DNA of 35,872 nt from Streptomyces sp. MH60 (GTDB taxonomy: Bacteria; Actinomycetota; Actinomycetes; Streptomycetales; Streptomycetaceae): positions 1 through 35,872 of the forward strand of contig NZ_MULI01000073.1 in assembly GCF_002939385.1 (NCBI RefSeq), written 5' to 3'. Within the stretch, counting starts at the first letter, position 1. The number at the start of each line of letters is the position of its first letter. The notes beneath the pieces were generated by a model, which was not told the DNA's origin, ran no database searches, and was given only the letters and a program-made list of their open reading frames with translations. The position numbers and the translations under genes are program-made. Positions 14,729-22,439 of this stretch are shown piece by piece.

Positions 14729-14760
14729 TAACGAGGGACGCGGGCGGGAGCGAACACGAG

Positions 14761-14790
14761 GAACGGCGACACCCGAAGGTGTCGCCGTTC
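14761..14790 (-). terminator. Terminator of the suf operon
   Basis: A perfect 13-bp stem (14761-14773 with 14778-14790) closed by a CGAA tetraloop, 25 nt after the stop of the last suf gene on the minus strand. This is a strong factor-independent-type hairpin without a U-run. Confidence 0.8.
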
Positions 14791-14815
14791 TCCACATCCG
14801 TTGCGCCGGTGCGGC

Positions 14816-15148
14816 TCAGACGTTGAACCCGAGCGCGCGCAGCTGCTCGCGGCCGTCGTCCGTGATCTTGTCGGGGCCCCACGGCGGCATCCAGACCCAG
14901 TTGATGCGCAGCTCGCTGACCAGGCCGTCCGTGGCGGACTTGGCCTGGTCCTCGATCACGTCGGTCAGCGGACAGGCCGCCGACGTCAGGGTCATGTCGA
15001 TGGTGGCGATGTTCGCGTCGTCGACGTGGATGCCGTAGATCAGGCCGAGGTTGACGACATCGATGCCCAGCTCGGGGTCCACGACGTCCATCAGGGCCTC
15101 GCGGAGTTCCTCCTCCGAGGCCGGCTTCATCTCCAGGGTCTCGCTCAT
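14816..15148 (-). CDS. sufT: SufT-like metal-sulfur cluster assembly factor (MIP18/DUF59)
   Basis: 110 aa. It contains the DUF59 signatures EALMDVVDPELGIDVVNLGLIYGI, MTLTSAACPLTDVIEDQ (with the conserved reactive Cys in AACP) and the C-terminal VWMPPWGPDKITDDGREQLRALGF. These small proteins help mature Fe-S targets. It is the last gene of the suf operon; its ATG overlaps the sufU stop (ATGA at 15145-15148), with GGAG upstream. The sufT symbol follows usual naming for this operon position. Confidence 0.88.
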   Translation of the reverse strand: MSETLEMKPASEEELREALMDVVDPELGIDVVNLGLIYGIHVDDANIATIDMTLTSAACPLTDVIEDQAKSATDGLVSELRINWVWMPPWGPDKITDDGREQLRALGFNV

Positions 15149-15615
15149 GCCGTCGTCTCCTTCTCGGCGTCGGCGCCGTCCAGCGCCTTGGCCGTCGCGT
15201 CCTTCCAGGCCATCCAGCTCAGCAGGGCGCACTTGACCCGGGCCGGGTACTTCGAGACCCCGGCGAACGCGACCGCGTCCTCCAGGACCTCCTCCATGGC
15301 GTCGTCCGGCTCGACCCTGCCCTTGGACTGCATCAGCTCCAGGAAGGTCTCCTGGATGCGCTGCGCCTGGGCGAGGTCCTTGCCGACCAGCAGGTCGTTC
15401 AGCACGGAGGCGCTCGCCTGGCTGATGGAGCAGCCCTGGCCCTCGTAGCTGACGTCGCTGATCGTCGTGCCGTCGTACTTCACGCGGAGCGTGATCTCGT
15501 CCCCGCAGGTGGGGTTGACGTGGTGGACCTCGGCGTCGCCATCCCGCAAGCCCCGCCCGTGCGGGTTCTTGTAGTGGTCCAGGATGACTTCCTGGTACAT
15601 GGAGTCCAGCTTCAT
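15145..15615 (-). CDS. sufU: SufU zinc-dependent sulfur transfer protein
   Basis: 156 aa, IscU-like fold. It begins with the family opening LDSMYQEVILDHYKNPHGRG. The Zn/thiol set Cys37 and Asp39 (NPTCGDE), Cys62 (GQGCSISQASAS) and Cys129 (VKCALLSW) is complete. An insertion of the SufU type separates the second and third cysteines, which distinguishes it from IscU. SufU accepts persulfide from SufS. It starts 17 bp after sufS. Confidence 0.93.
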   Translation of the reverse strand: MKLDSMYQEVILDHYKNPHGRGLRDGDAEVHHVNPTCGDEITLRVKYDGTTISDVSYEGQGCSISQASASVLNDLLVGKDLAQAQRIQETFLELMQSKGRVEPDDAMEEVLEDAVAFAGVSKYPARVKCALLSWMAWKDATAKALDGADAEKETTA

Positions 15616-15632
15616 GCTCTTCGCTCGTCCCG

Positions 15633-16889
15633 TCAGCCGAAGAAGTTCCGTACGTGCTCCAGGCCGTCGACCAGCGCGTCGATCTCGGCCGGCGTGGAGT
15701 ACAGATAGAACGACGCTCGCGTGGTCGCAGGAATTCCGTAGCGCAGGCAGACGGGGCGGGCGCAGTGGTGGCCGACCCGGACCGCGATGCCCTGCTCGTC
15801 GAGGACCTGGCCCACGTCGTGCGGGTGGATGTCCCCCAGCGTGAAGGAGATCGCCGCGCCCCGCTCCTCGGCCGTGGTGGGGCCGATGATGCGCAGGTCC
15901 GGGACCTCCAGCAGCCGCTTGACCGCGTACTCGGTCAGCGCGTGCTCGTGGGCGAGGATCTTGTCCATGCCGATCGAGTTCAAGTAGTCGATCGCCGCGC
16001 CCAGGCCGACCGCCCCCGCGATCGGCGGGGTGCCCGCCTCGAACTTGTGCGGGGCCGGGGCGTAGGTGGAGGAGTGCATCGAGACGGTCTCGATCATCTC
16101 GCCGCCGCCGAGGAACGGCGGGAGGTCCTCCAGGAGTTCCTGGCGGCCCCACAGGACGCCGATGCCGGTCGGGCCGCACATCTTGTGGCCGGTGAAGGCC
16201 ACGAAGTCGGCCTGGAGGGCCTGTACGTCCAGCGGCATGTGCGGCGCGGCCTGGGAGGCGTCGATGCACACCAGCGCGCCGACCTCCTGGGCGCGGCGCA
16301 CGATCGCCTCGACCGGGTTCTGGGTGCCCAGGATGTTGGAGACCAGCACGAAGGAGACGATCTTCGTCTTCTCGGTGATGACCTCGTCGATGTTGGACAG
16401 GTCCAGGCGGCCGTCGTCCGTGAGACCGAACCAGCGGAGCTTCGCGCCGGTGCGCTGCGCGAGCAGCTGCCACGGCACGATGTTGGAGTGGTGCTCCATC
16501 TCCGTGATGACGATCTCGGTCTCGTGGTCCACGCGGTAGGGCTCGTCGGCCCAGCCCAGCATGTTGGCGACCAGGTTGAGGGACTCCGAGGCGTTCTTGG
16601 TGAAGATCACCTCGTCGCGCGAGGGCGCGTTGATGAACTCCGCGACCTTGTCACGCGCGCCCTCGTACAGCGCCGTGGCCTCCTCGGCGAGGACGTGCAC
16701 GCCGCGGTGGACGTTGGCGTTGTAGCGCTCGTAGTACTCGCTGAGCGCGTCCAGCACCTGTCGCGGCTTCTGGCTGGTCGCCGCGTTGTCCAGGTACACG
16801 AGCTTGTGCCCGTCGTGGACCTGGCGGTCCAGGATGGGGAAGTCCTTGCGGATCGCCTCGGTGTCGAGGAGGCCCGGCAGCTGTGTCAC
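15633..16889 (-). CDS. sufS: Cysteine desulfurase SufS
   Basis: 418 aa, a PLP-dependent class V aminotransferase-fold enzyme that releases sulfur from cysteine for Fe-S assembly. Seen: YLDNAATSQKP, EMEHHSNIVPW (PLP-stacking His), the PLP Schiff-base Lys236 in AFTGHKMCGP, and the persulfide Cys376 in RVGHHCARP on the short loop typical of group II (SufS) enzymes. The GTG start overlaps the sufC stop (GTGA). Confidence 0.95.
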   Translation of the reverse strand: MTQLPGLLDTEAIRKDFPILDRQVHDGHKLVYLDNAATSQKPRQVLDALSEYYERYNANVHRGVHVLAEEATALYEGARDKVAEFINAPSRDEVIFTKNASESLNLVANMLGWADEPYRVDHETEIVITEMEHHSNIVPWQLLAQRTGAKLRWFGLTDDGRLDLSNIDEVITEKTKIVSFVLVSNILGTQNPVEAIVRRAQEVGALVCIDASQAAPHMPLDVQALQADFVAFTGHKMCGPTGIGVLWGRQELLEDLPPFLGGGEMIETVSMHSSTYAPAPHKFEAGTPPIAGAVGLGAAIDYLNSIGMDKILAHEHALTEYAVKRLLEVPDLRIIGPTTAEERGAAISFTLGDIHPHDVGQVLDEQGIAVRVGHHCARPVCLRYGIPATTRASFYLYSTPAEIDALVDGLEHVRNFFG

Positions 16890-17650
16890 TCGGATGCGCC
16901 ACCCTTCGTGTATGCCTCGTAGCCCTCGGCCTCGAGCTTGTCGGCCAGCTCGGCGCCGCCGGACTCGGCGATGCGGCCGTTGGCGAAGACGTGGACGTAG
17001 TCGGGCTTGATGTAGCGCAGGATGCGCGTGTAGTGCGTGATCAGCAGCGTGCCGACCTCGCCGGACTCGCGGACCCGGTTGACGCCCTCGGAGACGACGC
17101 GCAGGGCGTCGACGTCCAGGCCGGAGTCGGTCTCGTCGAGGATCGCGACCTTCGGCTTGAGCAGCTCCAGCTGGAGGATCTCGTGGCGCTTCTTCTCACC
17201 GCCGGAGAAGCCCTCGTTGACGTTGCGCTCGGCGAAGGCGGGGTCCATGTTGAGGCGCTCCATGGCCTCCTTGACCTCCTTCACCCAGTGCCGCAGCTTC
17301 GGGGCCTCGCCGCGGACGGCGGTGGCGGAGGTGCGCAGGAAGTTGGAGACGGAGACGCCGGGGACCTCGACCGGGTACTGCATGGCGAGGAAGAGGCCGG
17401 CGCGGGCGCGCTCGTCGACGGACATCTCCAGGACGTCCTCGCCGTCGAGGGTGACGGTGCCGCCGGTGATCGTGTACTTGGGGTGACCCGCCAGCGAGTA
17501 GGCGAGGGTCGACTTGCCGGAGCCGTTCGGGCCCATGATGGCGTGCGTCTCGCCCTGCTTCACGGTGAGGTCGACGCCCTTGAGGATCTCCTTCGTGGCG
17601 TTGTCGGCCTCGACGGTGACGTGCAGGTCTCGGATTTCAAGCGTTGCCAT
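16886..17650 (-). CDS. sufC: SufC ATPase of the SufBCD scaffold
   Basis: 254 aa, ABC-type ATPase. Walker A GPNGSGKST (residues 40-48), signature FSGGEKKR (148-155), Walker B VAILDETDSGLD (168-179). The ETDSGLD form is characteristic of SufC. It powers conformational change in the SufB-SufD scaffold. It follows the Rieske ferredoxin gene by 7 bp and overlaps sufS by 4 bp. Confidence 0.95.
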   Translation of the reverse strand: MATLEIRDLHVTVEADNATKEILKGVDLTVKQGETHAIMGPNGSGKSTLAYSLAGHPKYTITGGTVTLDGEDVLEMSVDERARAGLFLAMQYPVEVPGVSVSNFLRTSATAVRGEAPKLRHWVKEVKEAMERLNMDPAFAERNVNEGFSGGEKKRHEILQLELLKPKVAILDETDSGLDVDALRVVSEGVNRVRESGEVGTLLITHYTRILRYIKPDYVHVFANGRIAESGGAELADKLEAEGYEAYTKGGASE

Positions 17651-17657
17651 GGGTGCC

Positions 17658-17975
17658 TCAGGACTCCTGGGTGAGGGAGACGAGCACGTCGTCCCCTTCG
17701 ATCTTTACGGGGTATACGGGGACGGGGCGCGTCGCCGGAAGGCTGTCGGGCTTGCCGGACCGGAGGTCGAAGCGCGAGCCGTGCAGCCAGCACTCGATGT
17801 GGCAGTCGTCGACCTCGCCCTCGGCGAGGGAGACGTTCGCGTGCGAGCAGATGTCGTGGATCGCGAACAGCTCGCCCTCGGTCCGCACGACGGAGATCGG
17901 CGTGCCGTCGAGTTCCACCCGCTTGGGGGTGTCCTCCTCCAGCTCGTCCGCTCCGCAGACGCGTACGAAGGTCAT
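17658..17975 (-). CDS. Rieske-type [2Fe-2S] ferredoxin in the suf operon
   Basis: 105 aa, a stand-alone Rieske protein like the ferredoxin component of non-heme iron dioxygenases. The cluster motif is complete: C43-x-H45, then 16 residues, then C62-x2-H65 (CSHANV and CWLHG). There is no membrane segment. Its ATG overlaps the sufD stop (ATGA). The position between sufD and sufC suggests electron supply to cluster assembly; that role is inference. Confidence 0.92.
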   Translation of the reverse strand: MTFVRVCGADELEEDTPKRVELDGTPISVVRTEGELFAIHDICSHANVSLAEGEVDDCHIECWLHGSRFDLRSGKPDSLPATRPVPVYPVKIEGDDVLVSLTQES

Positions 17976-19156
17976 GCGACCGACGCCTCCAGCTCCTCCG
18001 CGATCTTGCTGAGCAGGCGCTCCTCGATGTCCGCGACGCCGATCTGCTGGACCAGCTCGGCGAAGAAGCCGTGGACCACCAGGCGGCGGGCGTCCAGCTC
18101 GGGGATGCCGCGTGCCATCAGGTAGAAGAGCTGCTCGTCGTCGAAGCGGCCGGTCGCGGAGGCGTGGCCGGCGCCGACGATCTCGCCGGTCTCGATCTCC
18201 AGGTTCGGCACCGAGTCGACCCGCGCGCCGTCGGTGAGGACGAGGTTGCGGTTCATCTCGTAGGTGTCGGTGCCCTCGGCCGCGGCCTCGATGAGCACGT
18301 CGCCGATCCAGACCGCGTGCGCGTCGTCGCCCTGGAGCGCGCCCTTGTAGACGACGTTCGACTTGCAGTGCGGGACGTTGTGGTCGACCAGGAGGCGGTG
18401 CTCCTGGTGCTGGCCGGCGTCGGTGAAGTAGAGGCCGAACAGCTCGGCCTCGCCGCCGGGTCCCGCGTAGGCCACGCGCGGGTGCAGCCGGACCAGGTCG
18501 CCGCCGAAGGTGACCACGAAGGACTTGAAGGCGGCGTCGCGGCCGATCAGCGCGTTGTGCTGGCCGACGTGCACCGCCTTGTCGTCCCAGTCCTGGACGG
18601 AGACGACGGTCAGCTTGGCGCCGTCGCCCAGGATGTAGTCGACGTTGGCGGCGAGCACGGCGTCACCGGAGTGGTCGATGACGACCACGGCCTCGGCGAA
18701 GGCGCCCAGCTCGACGACCTGGTGGCCGTAGGCGGTGCCGCCCTCGCCGTGCACGGCGATGCGGATCGGCTCGGTGAGGACCGTCTCCTTGGGGACGGTG
18801 ATCACGCCGGCCTTCTCGAACGCCGAGTAGGCCTGGGCGGCGACCCGGTCCACGGGGGTGCCGGCCCGGCCGATGCGCGCGTCGTCGCGGCCGACGGTCT
18901 CGACGACGACGCCCTCGGGCGCGTCGATGTCGACCTTCACGCCGTCACCGGTGGCGACGGCGGTGCCGTCGTGCAGCCCGCGCAGCCGCTCCAGCGGGGT
19001 GAACCGCCATTCCTCCTCGCGGCCGTGGGGGACCGGGAAGTCCGCCACGTCGAAGGACGCGGGTGCGCTCATGCGCGTGGCGACGGTCGACTCGGCGGCC
19101 ACCGCGATCTGGCCCGCGGTGGTGGACCCCACGGGGATGTTCTGAGCCTCAGCCAT
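17972..19156 (-). CDS. sufD: SufD scaffold subunit
   Basis: 394 aa. The C-terminal half has the parallel beta-helix sequence of the SufB/SufD family (LVDHNVPHCKSNVVYKGALQGDDAHAVWIGDVLI) and ends with the typical GHASATGRFDDEQLFYLMARGIPELDARRLVVHGF. The N-terminal region (DFPVPHGREEEWRFTPL) marks it as SufD. It forms the SufBC2D complex with SufB and SufC. It begins 59 bp after sufB. Confidence 0.94.
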   Translation of the reverse strand: MAEAQNIPVGSTTAGQIAVAAESTVATRMSAPASFDVADFPVPHGREEEWRFTPLERLRGLHDGTAVATGDGVKVDIDAPEGVVVETVGRDDARIGRAGTPVDRVAAQAYSAFEKAGVITVPKETVLTEPIRIAVHGEGGTAYGHQVVELGAFAEAVVVIDHSGDAVLAANVDYILGDGAKLTVVSVQDWDDKAVHVGQHNALIGRDAAFKSFVVTFGGDLVRLHPRVAYAGPGGEAELFGLYFTDAGQHQEHRLLVDHNVPHCKSNVVYKGALQGDDAHAVWIGDVLIEAAAEGTDTYEMNRNLVLTDGARVDSVPNLEIETGEIVGAGHASATGRFDDEQLFYLMARGIPELDARRLVVHGFFAELVQQIGVADIEERLLSKIAEELEASVA

Positions 19157-19215
19157 GGCTGTCGGTCTGCTCTCTTCCTACGTTCCTGGATCTGGTGACT
19201 GCGGTGGGGGCGGGG

Positions 19216-20637
19216 TCAGCCGACCGCGCCCTCCATCTGCAGCTCGATCAGCCGGTTGAGCTCGAGTGCGTACTCCATGGGCAGCTCCTTGGCGATCGGC
19301 TCGACGAAGCCGCGCACGATCATCGCCATCGCCTCGAACTCGCTCAGACCGCGGCTCATCAGGTAGAAGAGCTGGTCCTCGGAGACCTTGGAGACGGTCG
19401 CCTCGTGGCCCATGGACACGTCGTCCTCGCGGACGTCCACGTAGGGGTACGTGTCGGAGCGGGAGATGGTGTCGACGAGCAGCGCGTCGCACAGCACGTT
19501 CGACTTGGAGCCGTGGGCGCCCTCGCCGATCTCGACGAGGCCGCGGTAGGAGGTGCGGCCGCCACCGCGCGCCACGGACTTCGACACGATGTTGGAGGAG
19601 GTGTTCGGCGCCATGTGGACCATCTTGGAGCCGGCGTCCTGGTGCTGGCCCTCGCCCGCGAAGGCGATGGACAGGGTCTCGCCCTTGGCGTGCTCGCCCA
19701 TCAGGTAGACGGCCGGGTACTTCATCGTCACCTTGGAGCCGATGTTGCCGTCGATCCACTCCATGGTCGCGCCCTCGTACGCCACGGCGCGCTTGGTGAC
19801 CAGGTTGTAGACGTTGTTCGACCAGTTCTGGATGGTCGTGTAGCGGCAGCGGGCGTTCTTCTTGACGATGATCTCGACCACGGCGGAGTGCAGCGAGTCC
19901 GACTTGTAGATCGGCGCGGTGCAGCCCTCGACGTAGTGCACGTAGGCGCCCTCGTCGACGATGATCAGGGTCCGCTCGAACTGGCCCATGTTCTCCGTGT
20001 TGATGCGGAAGTAGGCCTGGAGCGGGATCTCGACGTGCACGCCCTTCGGGACGTAGATGAAGGAGCCGCCGGACCACACGGCGCTGTTCAGCGAGGCGAA
20101 CTTGTTGTCACCGACGGGGATGACGGTGCCGAAGTACTCCTTGAAGAGCTCCGGGTGCTCCTTCAGGGCCGTGTCGGTGTCCAGGAAGATGACGCCCTGC
20201 TCCTCCAGGTCCTCGCGGATCTGGTGGTAGACGACCTCCGACTCGTACTGCGCGGCGACACCGGCGACGAGGCGCTGCTTCTCCGCCTCGGGGATGCCGA
20301 GCTTGTCGTACGTGTTCTTGATGTCCTCGGGCAGGTCCTCCCAGGACTCCGCCTGCTTCTCCGTGGAGCGCACGAAGTACTTGATGTTGTCGAAGTCGAT
20401 CCCCGACAGGTCCGAGCCCCAGTTCGGCATGGGCTTCTTCTCGAAGAGGCGCAGGCCCTTGAGACGGAGCTTGGTCATCCACTCCGGCTCGTTCTTCTTC
20501 GCGGAGATGTCGCGGACGACGTCCTCGTTGATGCCGCGCTTGGCAGAGGCGCCGGCCGTGTCGGAGTCGGCCCAGCCGTATTCGTACTTGCCCAGGCCCT
20601 CGAGCTCAGGGTGAGCAGTCTCCGTGGGGAGAGTCAT
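19216..20637 (-). CDS. sufB: SufB scaffold subunit
   Basis: 473 aa, the standard length, from the ATG at 20637. Seen: YEYGWADSDTAG near the start, the beta-helix core with YVEGCTAPIYKSDSLHSAVVEI (conserved cluster-assembly Cys) and RCRYTTIQNWSNNVYNLVTKRA, and the C-terminal SRGLSEFEAMAMIVRGFVEPIAKELPMEYALELNRLI. It is the main scaffold on which nascent Fe-S clusters form. The ATG overlaps the sufR stop (ATGA), so both are translated from one transcript. Confidence 0.95.
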   Translation of the reverse strand: MTLPTETAHPELEGLGKYEYGWADSDTAGASAKRGINEDVVRDISAKKNEPEWMTKLRLKGLRLFEKKPMPNWGSDLSGIDFDNIKYFVRSTEKQAESWEDLPEDIKNTYDKLGIPEAEKQRLVAGVAAQYESEVVYHQIREDLEEQGVIFLDTDTALKEHPELFKEYFGTVIPVGDNKFASLNSAVWSGGSFIYVPKGVHVEIPLQAYFRINTENMGQFERTLIIVDEGAYVHYVEGCTAPIYKSDSLHSAVVEIIVKKNARCRYTTIQNWSNNVYNLVTKRAVAYEGATMEWIDGNIGSKVTMKYPAVYLMGEHAKGETLSIAFAGEGQHQDAGSKMVHMAPNTSSNIVSKSVARGGGRTSYRGLVEIGEGAHGSKSNVLCDALLVDTISRSDTYPYVDVREDDVSMGHEATVSKVSEDQLFYLMSRGLSEFEAMAMIVRGFVEPIAKELPMEYALELNRLIELQMEGAVG

Positions 20638-21404
20638 GCGGGGTTCCTCCCGGCCGTGCTTGCGGATGCGTTGTGGGTCGTGGAAATCGTCTCGGAAGCC
20701 GTCTCGGACATCTCGGGGGGCTTCGAAGTCTTCGGAATGAACGTGGTGCACACCCCGTCGCCGTGCGCGATGGTCGCGAGACGCTGTACATGCGTACCGA
20801 GCAGCTCGGCGAAAAATTCCGTCTCCGCCTCGCACAGCTGGGGGAACTGCTCCGCGACGTGGGCGACCGGGCAGTGGTGCTGGCACAGCTGCTCGCCCTG
20901 CTGGGGGTGGGGTGCGCTCCGCGCGGTAGCAGCGTACCCGTCCGTGCTCAGGGCCTTGGCCAGCGCTTCGGTGCGCTGCGCGGCGGGGACGGACTCGACG
21001 GCCGCGCGGTACGCACCCGACTGGGCGGCGATCCGGGCGCGGGCGAAGGCGGCGATCGCCTGCTCCCCGCCCTCCTGCTCGGCGATCCAGCGCAGGGCGT
21101 CGGCGGCCAGCTTGTCGTACGACTGGTCGAAGGCGTCCCGGCCGCAGTCGGTGAGCGCGAAGACCTTGGCGGGCCGCCCGCGCGTGCGCGTGCCGTAGAC
21201 CCGCTGCTCGCGGGCCTCCACCACGTCGTCGGCGACCAGGGCGTCGAGGTGGCGCCGGACGGCGGCCTGGGTCAGGCCCAGGCGTCCGGCGAGCTCGGCG
21301 ACGGTGGACGGCCCGTGGTCCAGGATGGAGCGCGCGACACGGTTGCGGGTGGACCGCTCACCGGTCGCGAGTTCCTCCTGCGGAGCCTCGCCGACGTTTT
21401 TCAC
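20634..21404 (-). CDS. sufR: SufR, Fe-S-sensing repressor of the suf operon
   Basis: 256 aa from the GTG at 21404. A DeoR/ArsR-like winged helix lies at the N-terminus (RNRVARSILDHGPSTVAELAGRLGLTQAAVRRHLDALVADDVV, with a basic wing GTRTRGRPAK). The C-terminal part carries cysteines spaced C-x3-C-x12-C-x27-C (LCQHHCPVAHVAEQ, QLCEAE, DGVCTTFIP), suited to binding a [4Fe-4S] cluster. The family represses suf when the cluster is present. An upstream TTG at 21440 is in frame, but a promoter and SufR box overlapping 21404 favour a leaderless GTG start. Confidence 0.9.
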   Translation of the reverse strand: MKNVGEAPQEELATGERSTRNRVARSILDHGPSTVAELAGRLGLTQAAVRRHLDALVADDVVEAREQRVYGTRTRGRPAKVFALTDCGRDAFDQSYDKLAADALRWIAEQEGGEQAIAAFARARIAAQSGAYRAAVESVPAAQRTEALAKALSTDGYAATARSAPHPQQGEQLCQHHCPVAHVAEQFPQLCEAETEFFAELLGTHVQRLATIAHGDGVCTTFIPKTSKPPEMSETASETISTTHNASASTAGRNPA

Positions 21405-21440
21405 AACGCCATTGTTGCGTAATTCCTCCGGGGCGGGCAA
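21404..21440 (-). promoter_or_regulatory. sufR operon promoter with SufR box
   Basis: TTGCCC (21440-21435) and AACAAT (21416-21411) are separated by 18 bp, which places +1 on the G of the GTG start (21404). The 14-bp inverted repeat CAAC-GCCATT-GTTG (21404-21417) covers the -10 and start site and matches the CAAC-N6-GTTG element reported, as I recall, for Streptomyces SufR. The arrangement explains autorepression directly. Confidence 0.7.
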
Positions 21441-21476
21441 GCCGCGTCCGGATCATCGAACGGTGCCCTGCGTCAC

Positions 21477-21490
21477 TTAGGCATACCTAA
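21477..21490. promoter_or_regulatory. Iron-box-like palindrome (DmdR/DtxR type)
   Basis: TTAGG-CATA-CCTAA, a perfect 5-bp dyad. Aligned to a 19-bp DtxR/DmdR consensus (TWAGGTWAGSCTWACCTWA) it matches 13 of the 14 bases it covers. It lies between sufR and the divergent AAC(3)-like gene, about 73 bp upstream of the sufR start. Confidence 0.5.
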
Positions 21491-21574
21491 GGTGACCTGC
21501 GGAAACGATCTTTGATCGATCAGCGGCGGGGCAATCCACTGGCGTGGGCGAGTGTCTTCCGCAACACTCCCGGC

Positions 21575-22363
21575 ATGCCCACACCCCCTCCGACCGGCCC
21601 ACTCGTCACCCGCGGCACGATCGCCGCCGCGCTGCGCGAACTGGGCGTGCGGACCGGCGACACCCTCCTGGCGCACTCCTCCCTCAGCGCCCTCGGCTGG
21701 GTCTGCGGAGGTCCCGTCGCGGTCGTCCAGGCGCTGCTGGACGTGCTCGGTCCGAGCGGCACCCTGGTGGTCCCGACCCAGACCGGCGACCTCTCGGACC
21801 CGGCCCTGTGGACCAGCCCGCCGGTGCCCGAGGAGTGGTGGGAGACCGTGCGGGCGGCGACGCCCGCCTACGACCCGCTGATCTCGCCCTCGCGCGGTGT
21901 CGGGGTGGTCCCGGAGACGGTGCGCACCTGGCCGGGCGCCCGGCGCAGCGCCCATCCGCAGACGTCCTTCGCCGCCCTCGGCGCCCGCGCCGACGAGGTG
22001 GTCGCGGGCCACGCGCGGGACTGCCGGCTGGGCGAGCGCAGCCCGCTGGCCACGCTGGAACGGCTGGGCGCCCGGGTCCTGCTGCTCGGCGCGGGCTACG
22101 ACTCGTGCACCGCCTTCCACCTCGCCGAGTACCGGATCCCCGCCCCGCTGGTGGAGGTGGGGCGCCCGGGGCCGGTGGGCTGGGAGCGGGTGACCGAGGT
22201 GTCGATCACCTCGGAGCGCTTCGCCGAACTGGGCCACGACTTCGAACGGGACCGGCCCGTCGTGCGCGGCAGGGTCGGCGCGGCCGACGTACGCCTGTTC
22301 CCGCTGCCGGACGCGGTCGCCTACGCCGAGCGATGGCTGCCCGTGCACCGCCCCCGCGAGTGA
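21575..22363 (+). CDS. AAC(3)-family aminoglycoside N-acetyltransferase-like protein
   Basis: 262 aa from ATG 21575; a TTG at 21512 is in frame but would add a poorly coding stretch. Antibiotic_NAT family features: LGVRTGDTLLAHSSLSALGWVCGG, GTLVVPTQTGDLSDP, SRGVGVVPETVRTWPGARRSAHPQTSFAALG (conserved RSxHPxxSF motif), then LLLGAGYDSCTAFHLAEY. The family acetylates the 3-amino group of 2-deoxystreptamine aminoglycosides using acetyl-CoA, but chromosomal relatives may act on other substrates. It is divergent from sufR. Confidence 0.87.
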   Translation: MPTPPPTGPLVTRGTIAAALRELGVRTGDTLLAHSSLSALGWVCGGPVAVVQALLDVLGPSGTLVVPTQTGDLSDPALWTSPPVPEEWWETVRAATPAYDPLISPSRGVGVVPETVRTWPGARRSAHPQTSFAALGARADEVVAGHARDCRLGERSPLATLERLGARVLLLGAGYDSCTAFHLAEYRIPAPLVEVGRPGPVGWERVTEVSITSERFAELGHDFERDRPVVRGRVGAADVRLFPLPDAVAYAERWLPVHRPRE

Positions 22364-22425
22364 GTCCCGTCCCGGGTTCCAGGAGGTTTTCCACACCCCC
22401 GCGCCCGGCCGGTCGTCCGCCTCCC

Positions 22426-22431
22426 TAGACT
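22426..22431 (+). promoter_or_regulatory. -10 box for a leaderless ABC exporter transcript
   Basis: TAGACT ends 8 nt before the ATG at 22440, so transcription would start at or next to the start codon. No -35 is obvious, and no Shine-Dalgarno precedes the gene. Confidence 0.45.
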
Positions 22432-22439
22432 CGTGACCC

